Under the pieces are notes generated by a model. The model was not told the DNA's origin and searched no databases. It saw nothing but the letters and a program-made list of their open reading frames with translations. DNA of 60,000 bases from NCBI GenBank assembly GCA_903813345.2, contig CAIIXF020000011.1:34714166-34774165 (forward strand). Direction: 5' to 3'. Source of the DNA: Owenia fusiformis. Lineage: Eukaryota > Annelida > Polychaeta > Sabellida > Oweniidae. Shown here piece by piece: positions 1-11,800 of the stretch. The translations under genes were made by a program, and so were the position numbers. Every line of letters starts with the position of its first letter. Within the stretch, counting starts at the first letter, position 1.

Positions 1-659
1 AATTTTTTTGGAGATCGCATCCCCTGACTGAAAGCTGGCTACGCACCTGCATGCCATCTACAGACATTGTAATATCACTGGGGGGTATCGTGATGCAACA
101 ACACCGTGTTGTTGCATCAAGATGGCCAGACTTCCGGTGATAGATTTTCGTACGATATTTTGTTTTCCAAATTTAAACCCATTTCTAGGACGAGTTGCTC
201 AATAATCATACACATGCAGTTAGCTCTTGATCTATATTTTAAAAAACTCTCATTAGTATGCATGTAGCATCACCAAGAAGCGAGAAATTCGCGGTTTTAA
301 TTCCTCACTATTGATGCAACAACACCACTCTGTTTATTATCGATGATGCAACAACACCAATGTGCTGATGCAAAAACGCCAATATAATGTATCATTGAAT
401 ATCAAGAGAAACTGTTTTATGTTCTGTTTATAGGTGTTGGTCGGGAATGAATAAAACGCGTGAGTACGTGGTTCATGAATGAAACGTATTTTGTTTGGTT
501 CCTTAATGTATTTGTTTTTATCAAAGTTAAAAGGATATACAAGGTAAACTAAATACATAGGATAAGTATTGAATCCCCGGGAGCCAACCTCATTGATATT
601 GTATCTGAAAAATAAAGATTATTCATTAGACTCAAGATCTGGACTTTTTTTAAGCCGAG

Positions 660-945
660 TCATCCAGAAAAAGATGGATGGATGGATGAAATAGGAAGGA
701 GGGATAGGACAGAATAGGATGGAACGATAGGAGAGAATAGAGAAGAAAGATAGGATAGAATAGCAAGGAAGGATAAGATAGGAAGGAAAGGATAGGAAGG
801 ATAGATAGATAGGAAGGAAAGGATATGAAGGATAGATAGGAAGGAACGGATAGGGATAAAAGGGATAGGATAGGAAGGATAGGATAGAATAAAAGGAACG
901 ATAGGATAGAATAGTAGGATAGGATAGGAAGGATGGATGGATTTT
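660..945. repeat. GGATAG/GGAAG-type purine-rich simple repeat
   Basis: Degenerate tandem array of 5- to 10-base units such as GGATAG and GGAAGGATAG, about 285 bp, inside the large inverted-repeat element. The long minus-strand open frame here (Ser/Leu/Pro/Tyr only) is a by-product of the repeat. Confidence 0.9.
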
Positions 946-1383
946 TCAACATTTTCTTTGCTACTCTTGACTTTCTATCAGGATACCATCAGATCGATTT
1001 TTCTCGAAATTTCAAAACGCCATAACTTCCGAACCGGAAGTCGGATCGATATTTGGTTTGCAGATTCTGATTTAACTCAAACGTTAAATTTGGAGAATTT
1101 TTTATTTTGACCTACTTTTTGGACACCATATCTCAAAAGTGGGTTAAAATACTTTCTGACGGCAAAAGGCTAACACTATAAGTACACTCTTGGCTACATG
1201 TATACACAATTTCGAAGAATATAATTGAAGTGTAGTGTCAGAATCACAAAAATAAGGAAAACTTTGAATTTGACCTAGATTTTGACCTAGACATTTTTGT
1301 GTCCAAATTTTGAAGCTAGATTGCTTTTGAGGTACCCTTCATTTAAAGGCTTTCATTAAATTAAGCTGTACTCGATCGTATAT

Positions 1384-2262
1384 ACAGTCCCCTCCATAAG
1401 TTTGGCAACCTTTTTTCTCCGTTGAACTACGTGTTAAAGCCTCTTTACGTTTGAATTTTTTTTTTCTTAACCGGCGATGAAATAACTTATAATATTGATG
1501 AAAACGTAACTTGACTTTATTTCCAATACCTCCAAATCTTCTCAATTTTTTCCACAATTACAATAGGTCGAAAATTGATGATAAATTTGATGAATTTTTG
1601 AAAATCGTCATTCCCATGTAATCCAATGGGAAATGGAGGGTTCGGGGCAAATCAGAAATCAGGATATCTTTTCAGTAAAAGATTCAGCAAAAAATATTTT
1701 CATATAGAAAATTGAGTTGTCTAACTTTTTTGAACACTAAGTGTTTAGTTTATTTGATGAATATTAAAGTTACAGCGCTTCAAAGTCATTTTTGAAAAGA
1801 ATTTTTCGCCCCCTGTCTTATTTCAATGGGAGAGGTTTTTTGAAAAACAATTTTGACTTTAAGGCCCTATAACTTTGTTGAACCTGAAGAAACATATCAA
1901 TCTTTTGTTAAATAAAGTTAGCAAATTCAATTACCTCCCTAACTCGTATTTTTTGCAAGGACTTGGATGGATGGATATTCTGTCATATGACTTGCGGCAA
2001 ACCTACCATTTCCCATTGGTTAACAAGGGAATGTCGATTTTCAAAAATTCATCAAATTCATCATCAATTTTCGACCTATTGTAATTGAGGAAAAAAATTG
2101 AGAAAATTTGGAGGTATTAGAATTAAAGTCAAATTACGTTTCCATCAATAGTATAAGTATTTTCATCGCAGGTTAAGTAAATAAAAATTCAAAGGTAAAG
2201 AGGCTTTAACACGTAGTTCAATGGGGGGAAAAAGGTTGCCAAACTTATGGAGGGGAGTGTAC
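1384..2262. mobile_element. Fold-back MITE, CTCCATAAGTTTGGCAACC family, long copy
   Basis: The termini are CCCCTCCATAAGTTTGGCAA and its reverse complement. The arms (about 1384-1640 and 2008-2262) pair over roughly 250 bp, including the stretch around CGATTTTCAAAAATTCATC, with a spacer of about 370 bp. The flanks are TA-rich (TATACAGT / AGTGTACA), as expected for a TA target site. No transposase is present. It is nested in the 70-3281 element. Two shorter relatives with the same termini lie at 3487-3687 and 9964-10364. Confidence 0.85.
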
Positions 2263-3486
2263 ATGTATGTTGTATTTTACACTTCAAATTTTTTTCCCAT
2301 TGACTTAACATGGGGCACCAAATTTAGCGATTTTGAGTTTTCAAAACGCCATAACTTCCGATGAGTGTTGGTTTAATGATATTGCAGTTATACAATGCTA
2401 TTATATAGAGGTTATTTACTGAGAGGGATTCAATATTGGTTTTATTCCGGGACACATTATGATATTTCCCGAGGGCCCAGGGGGAATCTGGGATTACTGT
2501 ACCCCTATCAATTTACCTTTTCGGGACCTAAATCCTCTTACCTACCTTTTTACTCTATCGGGGAGAACGAATCCAAAGAGAACAGTACTTCTACATGTGC
2601 GCTGTGCAAGATTTCCAATAGCTCGTCGTGTTTACCGAGAACGAAAGATGTTTGTCCACCATTTTGAATGATACTAACTGGTATCAGGGTCATCAAGCTA
2701 TGGAACAGGGGTTTATGATAATAGATTGGGTTACTATAGCTTGCAATGTTAAAGGCGATTGAACTATGTTATAAAACAACTTCCAGTACATTATGATATT
2801 TAAAAGTATATATTTTTGAAAATACATATAAAGAATCTTCGCCCGCAGGACGTGTATTTTGAATGCCTGAGAAGAACGCAAATGGGTACTGGCCCGGTGT
2901 TGCAATAGTAGCATTTAAAAATCTGTTCCTCTCGAGATTTATGGTCTTCTGAAATTATACTATTAATTGGTGTTGTTGCATCATTGCTCAAATCTAGAGG
3001 AGTGTTGTTGCATCTTCGGTTTGGTGTTGTTGCATCAATAGTGAGGAACTAAAACCGTGAACTTCTTGCTTCTTGATGATGCTACATGTATACTAATGCC
3101 AGTTTCTTTAAATATAGATCGTGCGCTAACTTCATGTGTATGGTTATTGAGAAACTCGTCCTAGAAATGGGTTTAAATTGGGGAAACAACATATCGTACG
3201 AAAATCTATCACCGGAAGTCTGGCCATCTTGATGCAACAACACGGTGTTGTTGCATCACGATACTCCCCAGTGAATATTGTACCCTTGCTGAAGTAGACA
3301 ATCATTTTCAATAGTTTGATTGATTTAGCAACATTACATTTTATAATTCCTTAAACAAAAATATGAAACCAACCTTTTCACTATAAATTCAATGATGTAT
3401 GATTTCCATCCATTGACAGGTTCGATTTAATGCCGAGGTAAAGTTACAATCATATTTGAAACTTTTAAACACCTGTTTGCACTATA

Positions 3487-3687
3487 ATATAATCCCCCTT
3501 TATAATATTGGCAACCCTGGCTATCCATGTGACAGTGTGTTAAAACCTATAAATGTTTAAATTTGAATTTTTCTCAGTTAACAAGATGTTAGATACTTGA
3601 ATATCTGGATATTGCCAAGCAAAACAAAACTCTAACACATGATCTATGCAGAACCTTAAGTTGCCAAACTTATGGAGGGGGTTATAT
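3487..3687. mobile_element. Short MITE, CTCCATAAGTTTGGCAACC family
   Basis: About 200 bp bounded by diverged copies of the family terminus: CCCCCTTTATAATATTGGCA on the left and TTGCCAAACTTATGGAGG on the right. It contains the family's GTGTTAAAACCT-like subterminal stretch and has no coding capacity. Confidence 0.7.
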
Positions 3688-4164
3688 TGAATGTATTTAC
3701 TGTATTCTAATAAATGTGAGTTTATGTGAGTGCATATATCTTGTTCATATACATTTACTGTCTTTAACAATCAAAATGTTCTTTCTTATCAAGTATTTTC
3801 AAACTGACCTCTCATATCTGAATAGTGAATTTAACTTGAAATAATCTTTGTAATCAATTAGTAATTCATTCAGATATACAAAATACTTTCTAGTTTCCAT
3901 TGTCTTATCAAGTGTTTGGTCTTTTGATAATCTAATCAGGTGTGTGATTCTTTATTGTTTTTGAGTATGTTGTCCTTTGTTGTTCTAATTTAATGTTTAA
4001 TTAATAGACTAGGTGCGAGTAGAAATAATCTTGATTTACGTCATTAAATATTCAAAATTGAGTCAAACTGATGTCATATTTGAAATCTACGTGTAAAAGT
4101 ACTTCTAGAAATATGGTTTCGAAAATTGTTTATCAACTTTGAAAATTTAATTTGTTTTGAAAAT

Positions 4165-4436
4165 GTGATTTCTAGTTCGGGTTGATTCCCCATAGACCCC
4201 ATGTTACAAAATCACAAAAAGTGACATATCTTTTCTTGTATTGGACAGAGTATATTTTCCTTTACTGGACATATTTTAATTTTCATCACTATTAGATACA
4301 TAAGGGTTATACGAAAATTGAACCACTAAAACAGATGTAATTTGAGTTAAAGGGAACTTTCTACTATACCCGCCATGTTATCTGACCCGAACGAGCCATC
4401 TGGTGGTGAAATTGGTAACTTCCTATTCGCATCTAT
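4165..4436 (+). repeat. Dispersed repeat, copy 1 (inverted partner at window end)
   Basis: The stretch starting near CCCCATAGACCCCATG and ending near the TCTGGTGGTGAAA motif is repeated, reverse-complemented, at about 59735-60000. The order of landmarks is the same: CCCCATAGACC, AAAAAGTGACATAT, CCAGTAAAG-like, AACCCTTATG, AAGGGAACTTTC, CATGTTA, CCACCAG. The family is unassigned. Confidence 0.8.
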
Positions 4437-4571
4437 GTTATTGTGTGATCGTTCTTTTTGAGTTTGTAGTCTATTATTGTTCTAACTGATATTAATCTTT
4501 GTGTGATTCTTCATTGTCCAAATGAAGCGTTTGATCCTTTTTTAACAGCGATTGAATGTTTCATTCTAACA

Positions 4572-4844
4572 TTTTTGTTTTTTGCATATCTACAATTTAT
4601 AGCTAATTATTACTGATTTGTTTTATTGTGCTAAAAATAGTATTTTTTCAATGTCTGTTACAAGTAGGTCACTATGCCCTGTATATATTCATCAAAATCA
4701 TTTCCTTCTAATATTTTTTTTGCATCTCTGCAATTTATAGCTGATTATTGATTTGCTACATTGTGCTAAAAAAAGAGTATTTTTTCAATGTCTGTTACAA
4801 GTAGGTCACTATGCCCTGAATATATTTATCAAAATCATTTTCTA
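4572..4844. repeat. Tandem duplication, ~135-bp unit, two copies
   Basis: Two adjacent copies share the sequence around TTTTTTCAATGTCTGTTACA and AAGTAGGTCACTATGCCCTG, with a few substitutions and short indels. Confidence 0.85.
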
Positions 4845-5898
4845 AATGTAGCTTCCAAATTAATTGTTGGGCATTGTTACAAAACTTCAGTTCTGTTTCT
4901 GAGAACAATCTAAAAATAACTTATATTACTCTTCCACACAGTTCAAGATTTTGATTGACAGCTCTATATTTGGAACATGAAATTGATGGCCTGTGTTAAA
5001 ACTCCAAGGTCAAGCTGATCTGGTCACTCACTAAGACAATTTTAGATCTGATTTTTCATCGAAATTGATCGATTCTATATTTATATTTCTCAGTCAAAAC
5101 ATATTTATAGAAAAATTGACCTCAGAAACCATTATTGTCTGTCTAATATCAGTTTAAGTAAGAGGTTTTAATCATGATTATTTTTGTCCGAAAGGGGTAT
5201 TTTGCAGTGTTTTGTAGGACTGTTTTGTCAAAGAATTTCAATAGAAAGCATAATAACCGAAGTTCAGGGTTTCATTTGAATTTTTTTGTGATGGAATAAT
5301 CAGTTCTACTAGATAAAGATGCTGATTCAATGTTTATTTAATAAAATGAGGCACTTTTAATGAATATCAGAACTCAAAATGACATAATGTCACCAGTCCA
5401 AGCCCCTCTTTTTAATATTTTAATATTTTAGGTAAACACCTCATTTTAAAGAGTCCATCTTTTCAAACAAATTTTTGAGTGATCCTTTATTGTTAAAATC
5501 AAGTGTGTGAAATTGTTAATCTTTTTTAAATGTGTTCTTTTAAGTGTGTGGTCCTGTATTATTCTAATTGAGTGTTTGATCCTGATCTAATTATTAAGTG
5601 TGTGATGTCATTTGTCATATAATTTATCATTCAATCATAGTTTATTGTTAATTGTAATTAGAAAATTATGTTTTCAACATAATATTCATATTGCAATAAT
5701 TTTAAAGCTTTTTTTATAAACCAAGACCTTCAATAACTGAATATTATGTGGGAGTTCCTTACTTTTTCAAATAACAATCCATTTTTACCTTACTGTGTAT
5801 CAATTTCAAAATTGCATGTTGTTTTGTAGTTAGACCATGGTGATGGTGTTATTTGAGAATAGATATTTTATAATGCTGCTTTAAAAACTTTCACAATA

Positions 5899-6176
5899 TG
5901 ACACATCACAACATGTTTAAATGACACATCACAACATGTTTAAATGACACACCACTACATGTATAAATGATACATCACTACATGTGTTAATGACATATAA
6001 CTGAAAGTATAAATGGTGCAGATTATATGTTTAAATGACACATAACAGCATGTATAAATTACACATAACTGCATGCATAAATGACACATCACAATATGAA
6101 TTATTGACACATCACAACATGCATAAATGACACATCACTACATATATAAATGATACATCACAATATGTATAAATAA
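5899..6176. repeat. Minisatellite, ~22-24-bp unit
   Basis: About a dozen degenerate tandem units of the form ATGACACATCACAACATGTA plus a short AT tail. It lies directly upstream of the 6403 exon, within its preceding intron. Confidence 0.9.
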
Positions 6177-6402
6177 CAGAGATGCACAAGAGAAACATTA
6201 TTATGTCGATTGAGTAGTCACGTACATTCAAAAAATTATAATTTGTAAGTGAACCAACTTTGAAATGACAACACACTTTCATTGTTATGCCATTCAGGCT
6301 TCCCTGTGCAAATTTTCTAAATTAACTTATAGCAGTAAGATGAGGACTTAATCTCCAATTTGAACTTTTCAATATTTCACAATATTTATCTCTCGTTTCC
6401 AG

Positions 6403-6873
6403 GATCATCAAGAGTATGGAACACCAGCGAATCAGCATGAGTCCAACTGGGACAGATTGCGGGAGAGTGTGCAGTCGAATTTCACTCCACAACCAGGACC
6501 TAGTCAGAACCCCAAATCATCGTACTATAGAACGCGGGAACAGTCACCCCCTCTACAGGGTTCAAACAGTTCCTTAAAATCACCATTGAATAATCGAGTG
6601 TCGTATGATATTGCTATAGAGAGGGGCGATAATCTCAGCAAAAGACAGAAAGGATCAAATTCAAAGGTGGATTCTAATTGGATATTGACCAGTTCTACAA
6701 GTAGCCTTTCCCCATCACAGCCTAGTAGTCAGCAAAGCTCTGTGTCATACTCACAGGGTCAGGATTTTGGTGGGGTCAGACAAGGAGTACGATGGAACAT
6801 CAATAGATATGGAAGCAATGAAGACTTGTTAATGAGACCACGATCGAAAAACGAGCCAACCACTGAGCTCTGA
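6403..6873 (+). CDS. 3'-terminal coding exon of an unrecognised Ser/Gln-rich protein
   Basis: A pyrimidine-rich acceptor (TCTCTCGTTTCCAG) ends at 6402. The phase-0 exon opens with D-H-Q-E-Y-G-T-P and runs 156 codons to a TGA at 6871-6873. An AATAAA lies about 135 bp further on (near 7007), so the 3' UTR is short. The encoded tail is low-complexity (Ser, Gln, Pro, Asn and Arg rich) with no domain I recognise, as in the disordered C-terminus of a signalling or scaffold protein. It ends in T-T-E-L, which fits a class I PDZ-binding ligand (Thr at -2, Leu at 0). I found no upstream exon in 1-6400, so the rest of the gene probably lies left of the window behind an intron of more than 6 kb. That an exon is here is well supported; its identity is unknown. 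Confidence 0.65.
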   Translation, partial: DHQEYGTPANQHESNWDRLRESVQSNFTPQPGPSQNPKSSYYRTREQSPPLQGSNSSLKSPLNNRVSYDIAIERGDNLSKRQKGSNSKVDSNWILTSSTSSLSPSQPSSQQSSVSYSQGQDFGGVRQGVRWNINRYGSNEDLLMRPRSKNEPTTEL

Positions 6874-7004
6874 TTTATCTAATGTAACGAGGATCATGGC
6901 AAACCATCCAATATTACGACTGATTGAAAGAGGCCCAAAAACTAAGCTGTAACAAATCACTTGCCTAAATAATCTGCACCATATTAATAATCATAACTTA
7001 CGCA

Positions 7005-7012
7005 TAATAAAA
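7005..7012 (+). terminator. Polyadenylation signal of the 6403 exon's gene
   Basis: AATAAAAT about 135 bp after the stop codon, in an A/T-rich stretch. It is the first canonical AATAAA downstream of the stop. Confidence 0.5.
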
Positions 7013-7320
7013 TAAAATATTTTAATTAAATGTTCAATTAAAATATTGTTAGTCTATATGGTATTTTTGACTTAAAGGCCACTTTAGGTTAGTTGTTCGT
7101 TTTGTGGAAATTACTTCGATAATTATTTCGATAATGCCCATTCATATGTCAACATATTCCATGTATTCAATATACATGTATGTGCAATTTCCATTTCTCA
7201 TATTAAAATGCATTTTAAAATCTTGAATTATTTGTAGAAATATTGTTCCGCACCACATGCCTCATCTAGAACTTGTCCCCTTTAGCCAGCATGCAAAATA
7301 CAATAAAAACATGGGGTAAC

Positions 7321-7442
7321 CGGACAACTCATCCCCTAGACAACTCATCCCTGGACAACTCATCCCCTAGACAACTCATCCCCTGGACAACTCATCCCCT
7401 GGACAACTCATCCCCTAGACAACTCATCCCCTGGACGACTCA
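7321..7442. repeat. Minisatellite, 15-17-bp unit ACAACTCATCCCCTAG
   Basis: Seven or eight tandem units alternating CCCCTAG and CCCCTGG. A single inverted unit (GATGAGTTGTCTAGGGGAT) lies about 60 bp downstream at 7507-7525. Confidence 0.9.
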
Positions 7443-7841
7443 TCCTTTCCATTTACATAACAATAGTAAGGTATTAAAGCGATGATTCTGTTGTCTCTTG
7501 ATAGGGATGAGTTGTCTAGGGGATGTCCGTAAGCCAAACATGGTTACGATATACAATTTATTTTATTTTACAAGAATATTGTATCTGAATTTTCCACAAA
7601 TAGCAGTGTTCAGTATATTTTGATATATTATCTGCAAATTTACAACTGAAATAATTCATAATATATAGATTTTATATATCCATACAATAGTACAGTAAAC
7701 ATGTCTTGAAATATAAAGAATTCCAATCAATTTTGTACCAGACATTCCATCATGTAATTCCATTTAGTAATATAAACAATATTACATGTACATTCATTAA
7801 CTGCATATACTGTTCTAAACTGTATTATTTTTATATGCCCT

Positions 7842-7953
7842 AAACTGTACTGAACAGTACTCTCATGCTCTACACCGTATTGAACAGTACTGTACTGTAC
7901 TGTATTGTACTGCAATATTATGCCATGTACTGTATTGTACTGTACTGTATTTT
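7842..7953. repeat. TACTG pentanucleotide microsatellite
   Basis: Imperfect (TACTG)n / (GTACT)n array rich in CAGTAC self-complementary steps. It lies downstream of the 3' end of the chitin-binding gene. Confidence 0.85.
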
Positions 7954-8587
7954 GCACATTACATAGATGATTTAATGTCCTGCATTGTTAAATCAACCTG
8001 AAGGAGAATGGAAGAAGTCTCTGTTAAACTTGGTATATTTACTAAAGATTTATTCCTGTGTATGTTTATAAATGTACATGTACAAAATGAATGAATGAAT
8101 GATTTGTAATGAAGATCATTTGTAATTTATTTAGTACAAATGGTGCATATGTTGAAAGTTGTGAGAAAATGAAAACTCAGAATGTTGATTTGCCTTTCAC
8201 TCAAAAGTCAATATTTTTACTCCCAAAAATCTTCATTTACAATTTACTTCTTATTGAGAATTAACTTCTTTTTTCCACAACTATTGACATTTTTACACCA
8301 TGTAAGTCATTAAGAAGGACAACATATTCGAGTTTGATGTCCATGTTCCATTATATAATGATTTGTAAATATACAGTTGTTCACCTTAAGTTGACCGAAT
8401 ATGCCCATATATGTGCAGGTACAACCAACTGAACATAACATGTAAAATTATACATATCTATTTTTTCTAATAAAATCTAACATAAATTAAATATTTTAAT
8501 TGTTGGTTAGAGTTACAATGTAACAATTGTTTAGTATTATAAGTTATATTTAGTCATAAAAGTGAGCAATCAAGACCTATACAAAGC

Positions 8588-8722
8588 ATAACATGCAATA
8601 TGTCACCAACTGCCATTTGTTACAGACACCATTTGTTACAGGCGTCGATTGCTGAACATCGACCTCTGTCCACAAAAAAGTTGGAGACTACAACAATATG
8701 TCACCACTTGCGGTGGTGACAT
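8588..8722 (-). repeat. Dispersed repeat family B, copy 1
   Basis: Shares ATGCCATTTGTTACAGA-type and AAAAAAGTTGGAGACTA-type blocks with copies at 21793-21940, 34021-34130 and 58128-58244. It ends in the hairpin ATGTCACCACTTGCGGTGGT. Here the blocks lie on the strand opposite to the copies at 34 and 58 kb. Confidence 0.7.
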
Positions 8723-8806
8723 AGAAACCCCAAACATTGAGCTACTTAGGCCATATTTCCAGCCAAAATGATGTCATGCTTTTAATTCATGATATGGACC
8801 AACAAT

Positions 8807-11800
8807 TTAGCCATGGTTTATTTGTCCTATTTGGCCATCTTTGATTCCAGTGTAATGATTGACACTATGTCCAGAATGCTGACTCCTATATCCATGATTT
8901 GAATCCCCATGTCCCGAACTTCTGTGACTATGTCCAGAATTTCCATGTCCATATCCAGAACCTCTGTGACTATGTCCAGAATTTCCATGACCATATCCAG
9001 AATTTCCATGACCATATCCAGAACTTCGGTGACTATGTCCAGAATGTCCATGCTTATGTCCAGAACTACCATGTCCATATCCAGAACTTCGGTGACTATG
9101 TCCAGAATGTCCATGCTTATGTCCAGAACTACCATGTCCATATCCAGAACTTCGGTGACTATGTCCAGAATTTCCATATCCAGAATTTCTGTGTCTATGT
9201 CCAGAATTTCCATGACCATGTCCAGAACTATGTCCATATCCAGAATTTCTATGGCCAAAACCTGAATTTCGATATCCAGAGTGATAATCTGATTCCAAGA
9301 ATCCAAAACCGCTACTGGATCCCCCAACTCTTACAACAGAGGCTGCCGCAACAGGGGCTTTTGCTTGAACAACTGCAGGGGGCGCTGCATCACGGAACCC
9401 TTTCACAATTGACACCTGGACATCAGTGCTGTTCAATTCTGTTGCATTCAGACTACCATTTATACTTCTTAAAAAAGCAGAATTGAATGTGTCAGTTAAA
9501 GGATTATATCCATCAGGACAAGAACACGTAGGGGCATCGAAGTCACATCTTTCGCTGGTTTGATTGAAAACGAGGAAGTAGGGGCAGTATTGGGACGGGA
9601 GGGGGATGCCATCTATACATTGGTAGTATGCATGGGGATTGTAAGGGTCACAGTACCATCCATCTGTAGGGCAGGCATTGGAACCTGAAAAAGTATCCAT
9701 ATTGTATTACGAACAGTAGTATTTAACATGTTTAACATGTAATATATGTATATGGTTTTAAAATATGTTACCCATTCATAAGCCACACCCACTATACCCT
9801 CTAACTAAAACAAATGATTTTTCTGTTTTAACAATCACAAGCTGAACCTTTATGGTATTTTCTAGTTTGAGAATGGAATATCTGATTATTGATAAAGTTT
9901 TGATCAAGAGTGTAGGTGAAGGTGAGCTGTTGCAAAGGGTGAAAATGTTTTAATTAAGTCAGATACACTCCCCTCCATAAGTTTGGCAACCAGTAGTTTT
10001 CATGGGATATAGCATATCAAAGGCTGTCAATGTCTGAATCTTGATCTTGTTCCTCAGTTACAATAATTTGGAAAATGATTTAGAAAACTTTTAAATGGGG
10101 CCATAAGACCCTACATTAGAATTAATGCATTAGACCTTAAGTAGAATTAATTGAGATTATATAACTAATAACTTTAATTGAAAATTTTTTTAAAATATTT
10201 GATGTACATAGAAATAAATGGGCTGATCGCAAGAATTACGGGGCTGAAAATTTTTTTCAAAAAAATGAAAATTGATGCTTTTTAAATCAGGAAACACAAA
10301 CAAGCTTTGATAAGATGATCAAAAAGAGAACTTGCACTTGCCAAACTTATGGAAGGAAGTGTACATCATTTTGTATACTTACAATAGAAAGCGTATGTTG
10401 GTTCATTCTCGGGACATGTACAATTCACATTGACATGTTCCTCATAGTCACAGTAATGGTAAACAGGGTGAAAAAATAATCCTGGGGGACAGAGAGTGGC
10501 GCGTGACTTCTGCCCAAATAGACACCAGTAATAAGCAGCTGGGAGGCCTGGCACACAGAATATTCCATCAAACGGACAACTGTCTGTACCTAGAAGAATT
10601 GGCTATTTGTTGAACAATTGTAAATGAATTTCTGCAATTTCTCAAAATATTCAAACTAAAATAGTAACTATATTTCTAAGTTGTTACTTGTAAAAAATGA
10701 AAATCTAATTCCTTGCATAATTTGATGCATCAAAAGCTATTGTGCATTCTGTGCATTATATTACAAATTTAATATGTTCCATTTTAGGATCAGAATCACA
10801 GTTCAGTGAATATATAAATATTGAATGGAAATATGTGCTTTTTGTATACTACAGTTACACCTGTATATCCAAACCCCTCTTTTATCCGAACACCTCTCAA
10901 TGTAAACACTTTTTCTTGGTCCCATTTGTTATATCTCATTGACTAACAATGTTTATAAAACCTTGAGATTTGAACACCTGCTAATCTGAACACTTTTGGC
11001 CAGTCCAAGAAGCTTTTGGATTAGACAAGTTTTACAATAATAGTACTTACAATTCACATTATCAGACCTCAAGGCCAAATTATCAAAGTTTTGCTGAATA
11101 CTTCGAGTCTCTTGTGGTGTTTGAAACGGGAATGCCGCAATTGGATCTCTGGGGGTGACACTTTGAGAACAATTGCACGTAGCTGTCACATTCCATGGCC
11201 AATCACAAAGCAGTGTGAACGGGTTGAACATGAGATCATCTGGGCAGAACTGGGTCGGGGATTTTGTGCCATTGATACAATGGTAGTAGGCATTTGGGTA
11301 ACCTTCTATACAGTGGGTGCCTCCCGTCGAATCCTCACAAGCAAAACTACCTGCAAATATGAATATTTGTTTGCTTGTTAACTTCAAAATGATCTTTGGT
11401 TCTTGGGGAAAATGTTATTGGAAAACTGATGAATGTGAAATTATTTTCTATAAAGTATGATAATTGAAATAGGAATTTGGAATCATAAGAGAGGGTAATT
11501 TTAAGCAAAGAAATCTTCAAGAAAAGCAATTTGCCAGAAATATATTTTTGGCGAAATCAAAAAACTGTATCATATTTAGAATTGTTTTTTTTCAATTATT
11601 TGGTAGCATATTTCAACATAAGCGAAATGCTTGAAAAAACTCCCCTGATTCATTCTACAAGCAACTCCCCTTCCAATCACTGTAATTTGAAACAATAAAG
11701 CTCATAAGAAACATTTATCCATCAACTATACTCACAATTTGGATGATGAACATAATAATTTGATGGGTTGCCAATCTCACATTTTCCAATGATCACAATA

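Larger units (their letters stand above)
70..3281. mobile_element. 3.2-kb DNA transposon-like element with long inverted terminal arms
   Basis: The left arm (about 70-330) reads as the reverse complement of the right arm (about 3020-3281). Both start with a near-identical CACTGGGG...GTATCGTGATGC terminus and share the same internal order of motifs. Each arm carries about five copies of the 13-mer GATGCAACAACAC in either orientation, and the outermost pair is fused into a perfect palindrome (about 94-119 and 3231-3257). No transposase reading frame is visible inside, so it looks non-autonomous. A GGATA-type simple repeat and a second inverted-repeat element (1384-2262) lie nested within it. 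I cannot assign a superfamily. Confidence 0.75.
3895..5620. repeat. Scattered degenerate ~25-bp repeat (AAGTGTGTGATCCTTTATTG)
   Basis: Degenerate units resembling AAGTGTGTGATCCTTTATTG followed by TTCTAAT recur at about 3900-4000, 4440-4530 and 5470-5620. They are separated by unrelated AT-rich sequence, including the tandem duplication at 4572-4844. This looks like an old minisatellite broken up by insertions. No gene is seen between. Confidence 0.5.

Noticed and set aside
650-952. 100-codon minus-strand frame
   Set aside because: Lies entirely in the GGATAG simple repeat; Ser/Leu/Pro/Tyr-only composition.
8899-9486. Long plus-strand open frames (195 and 118 codons) opposite the chitin-binding gene
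   Set aside because: They are antisense readings of the coding minisatellite, which lacks stops in several frames. Composition is purely periodic and no independent start or splice context is seen.
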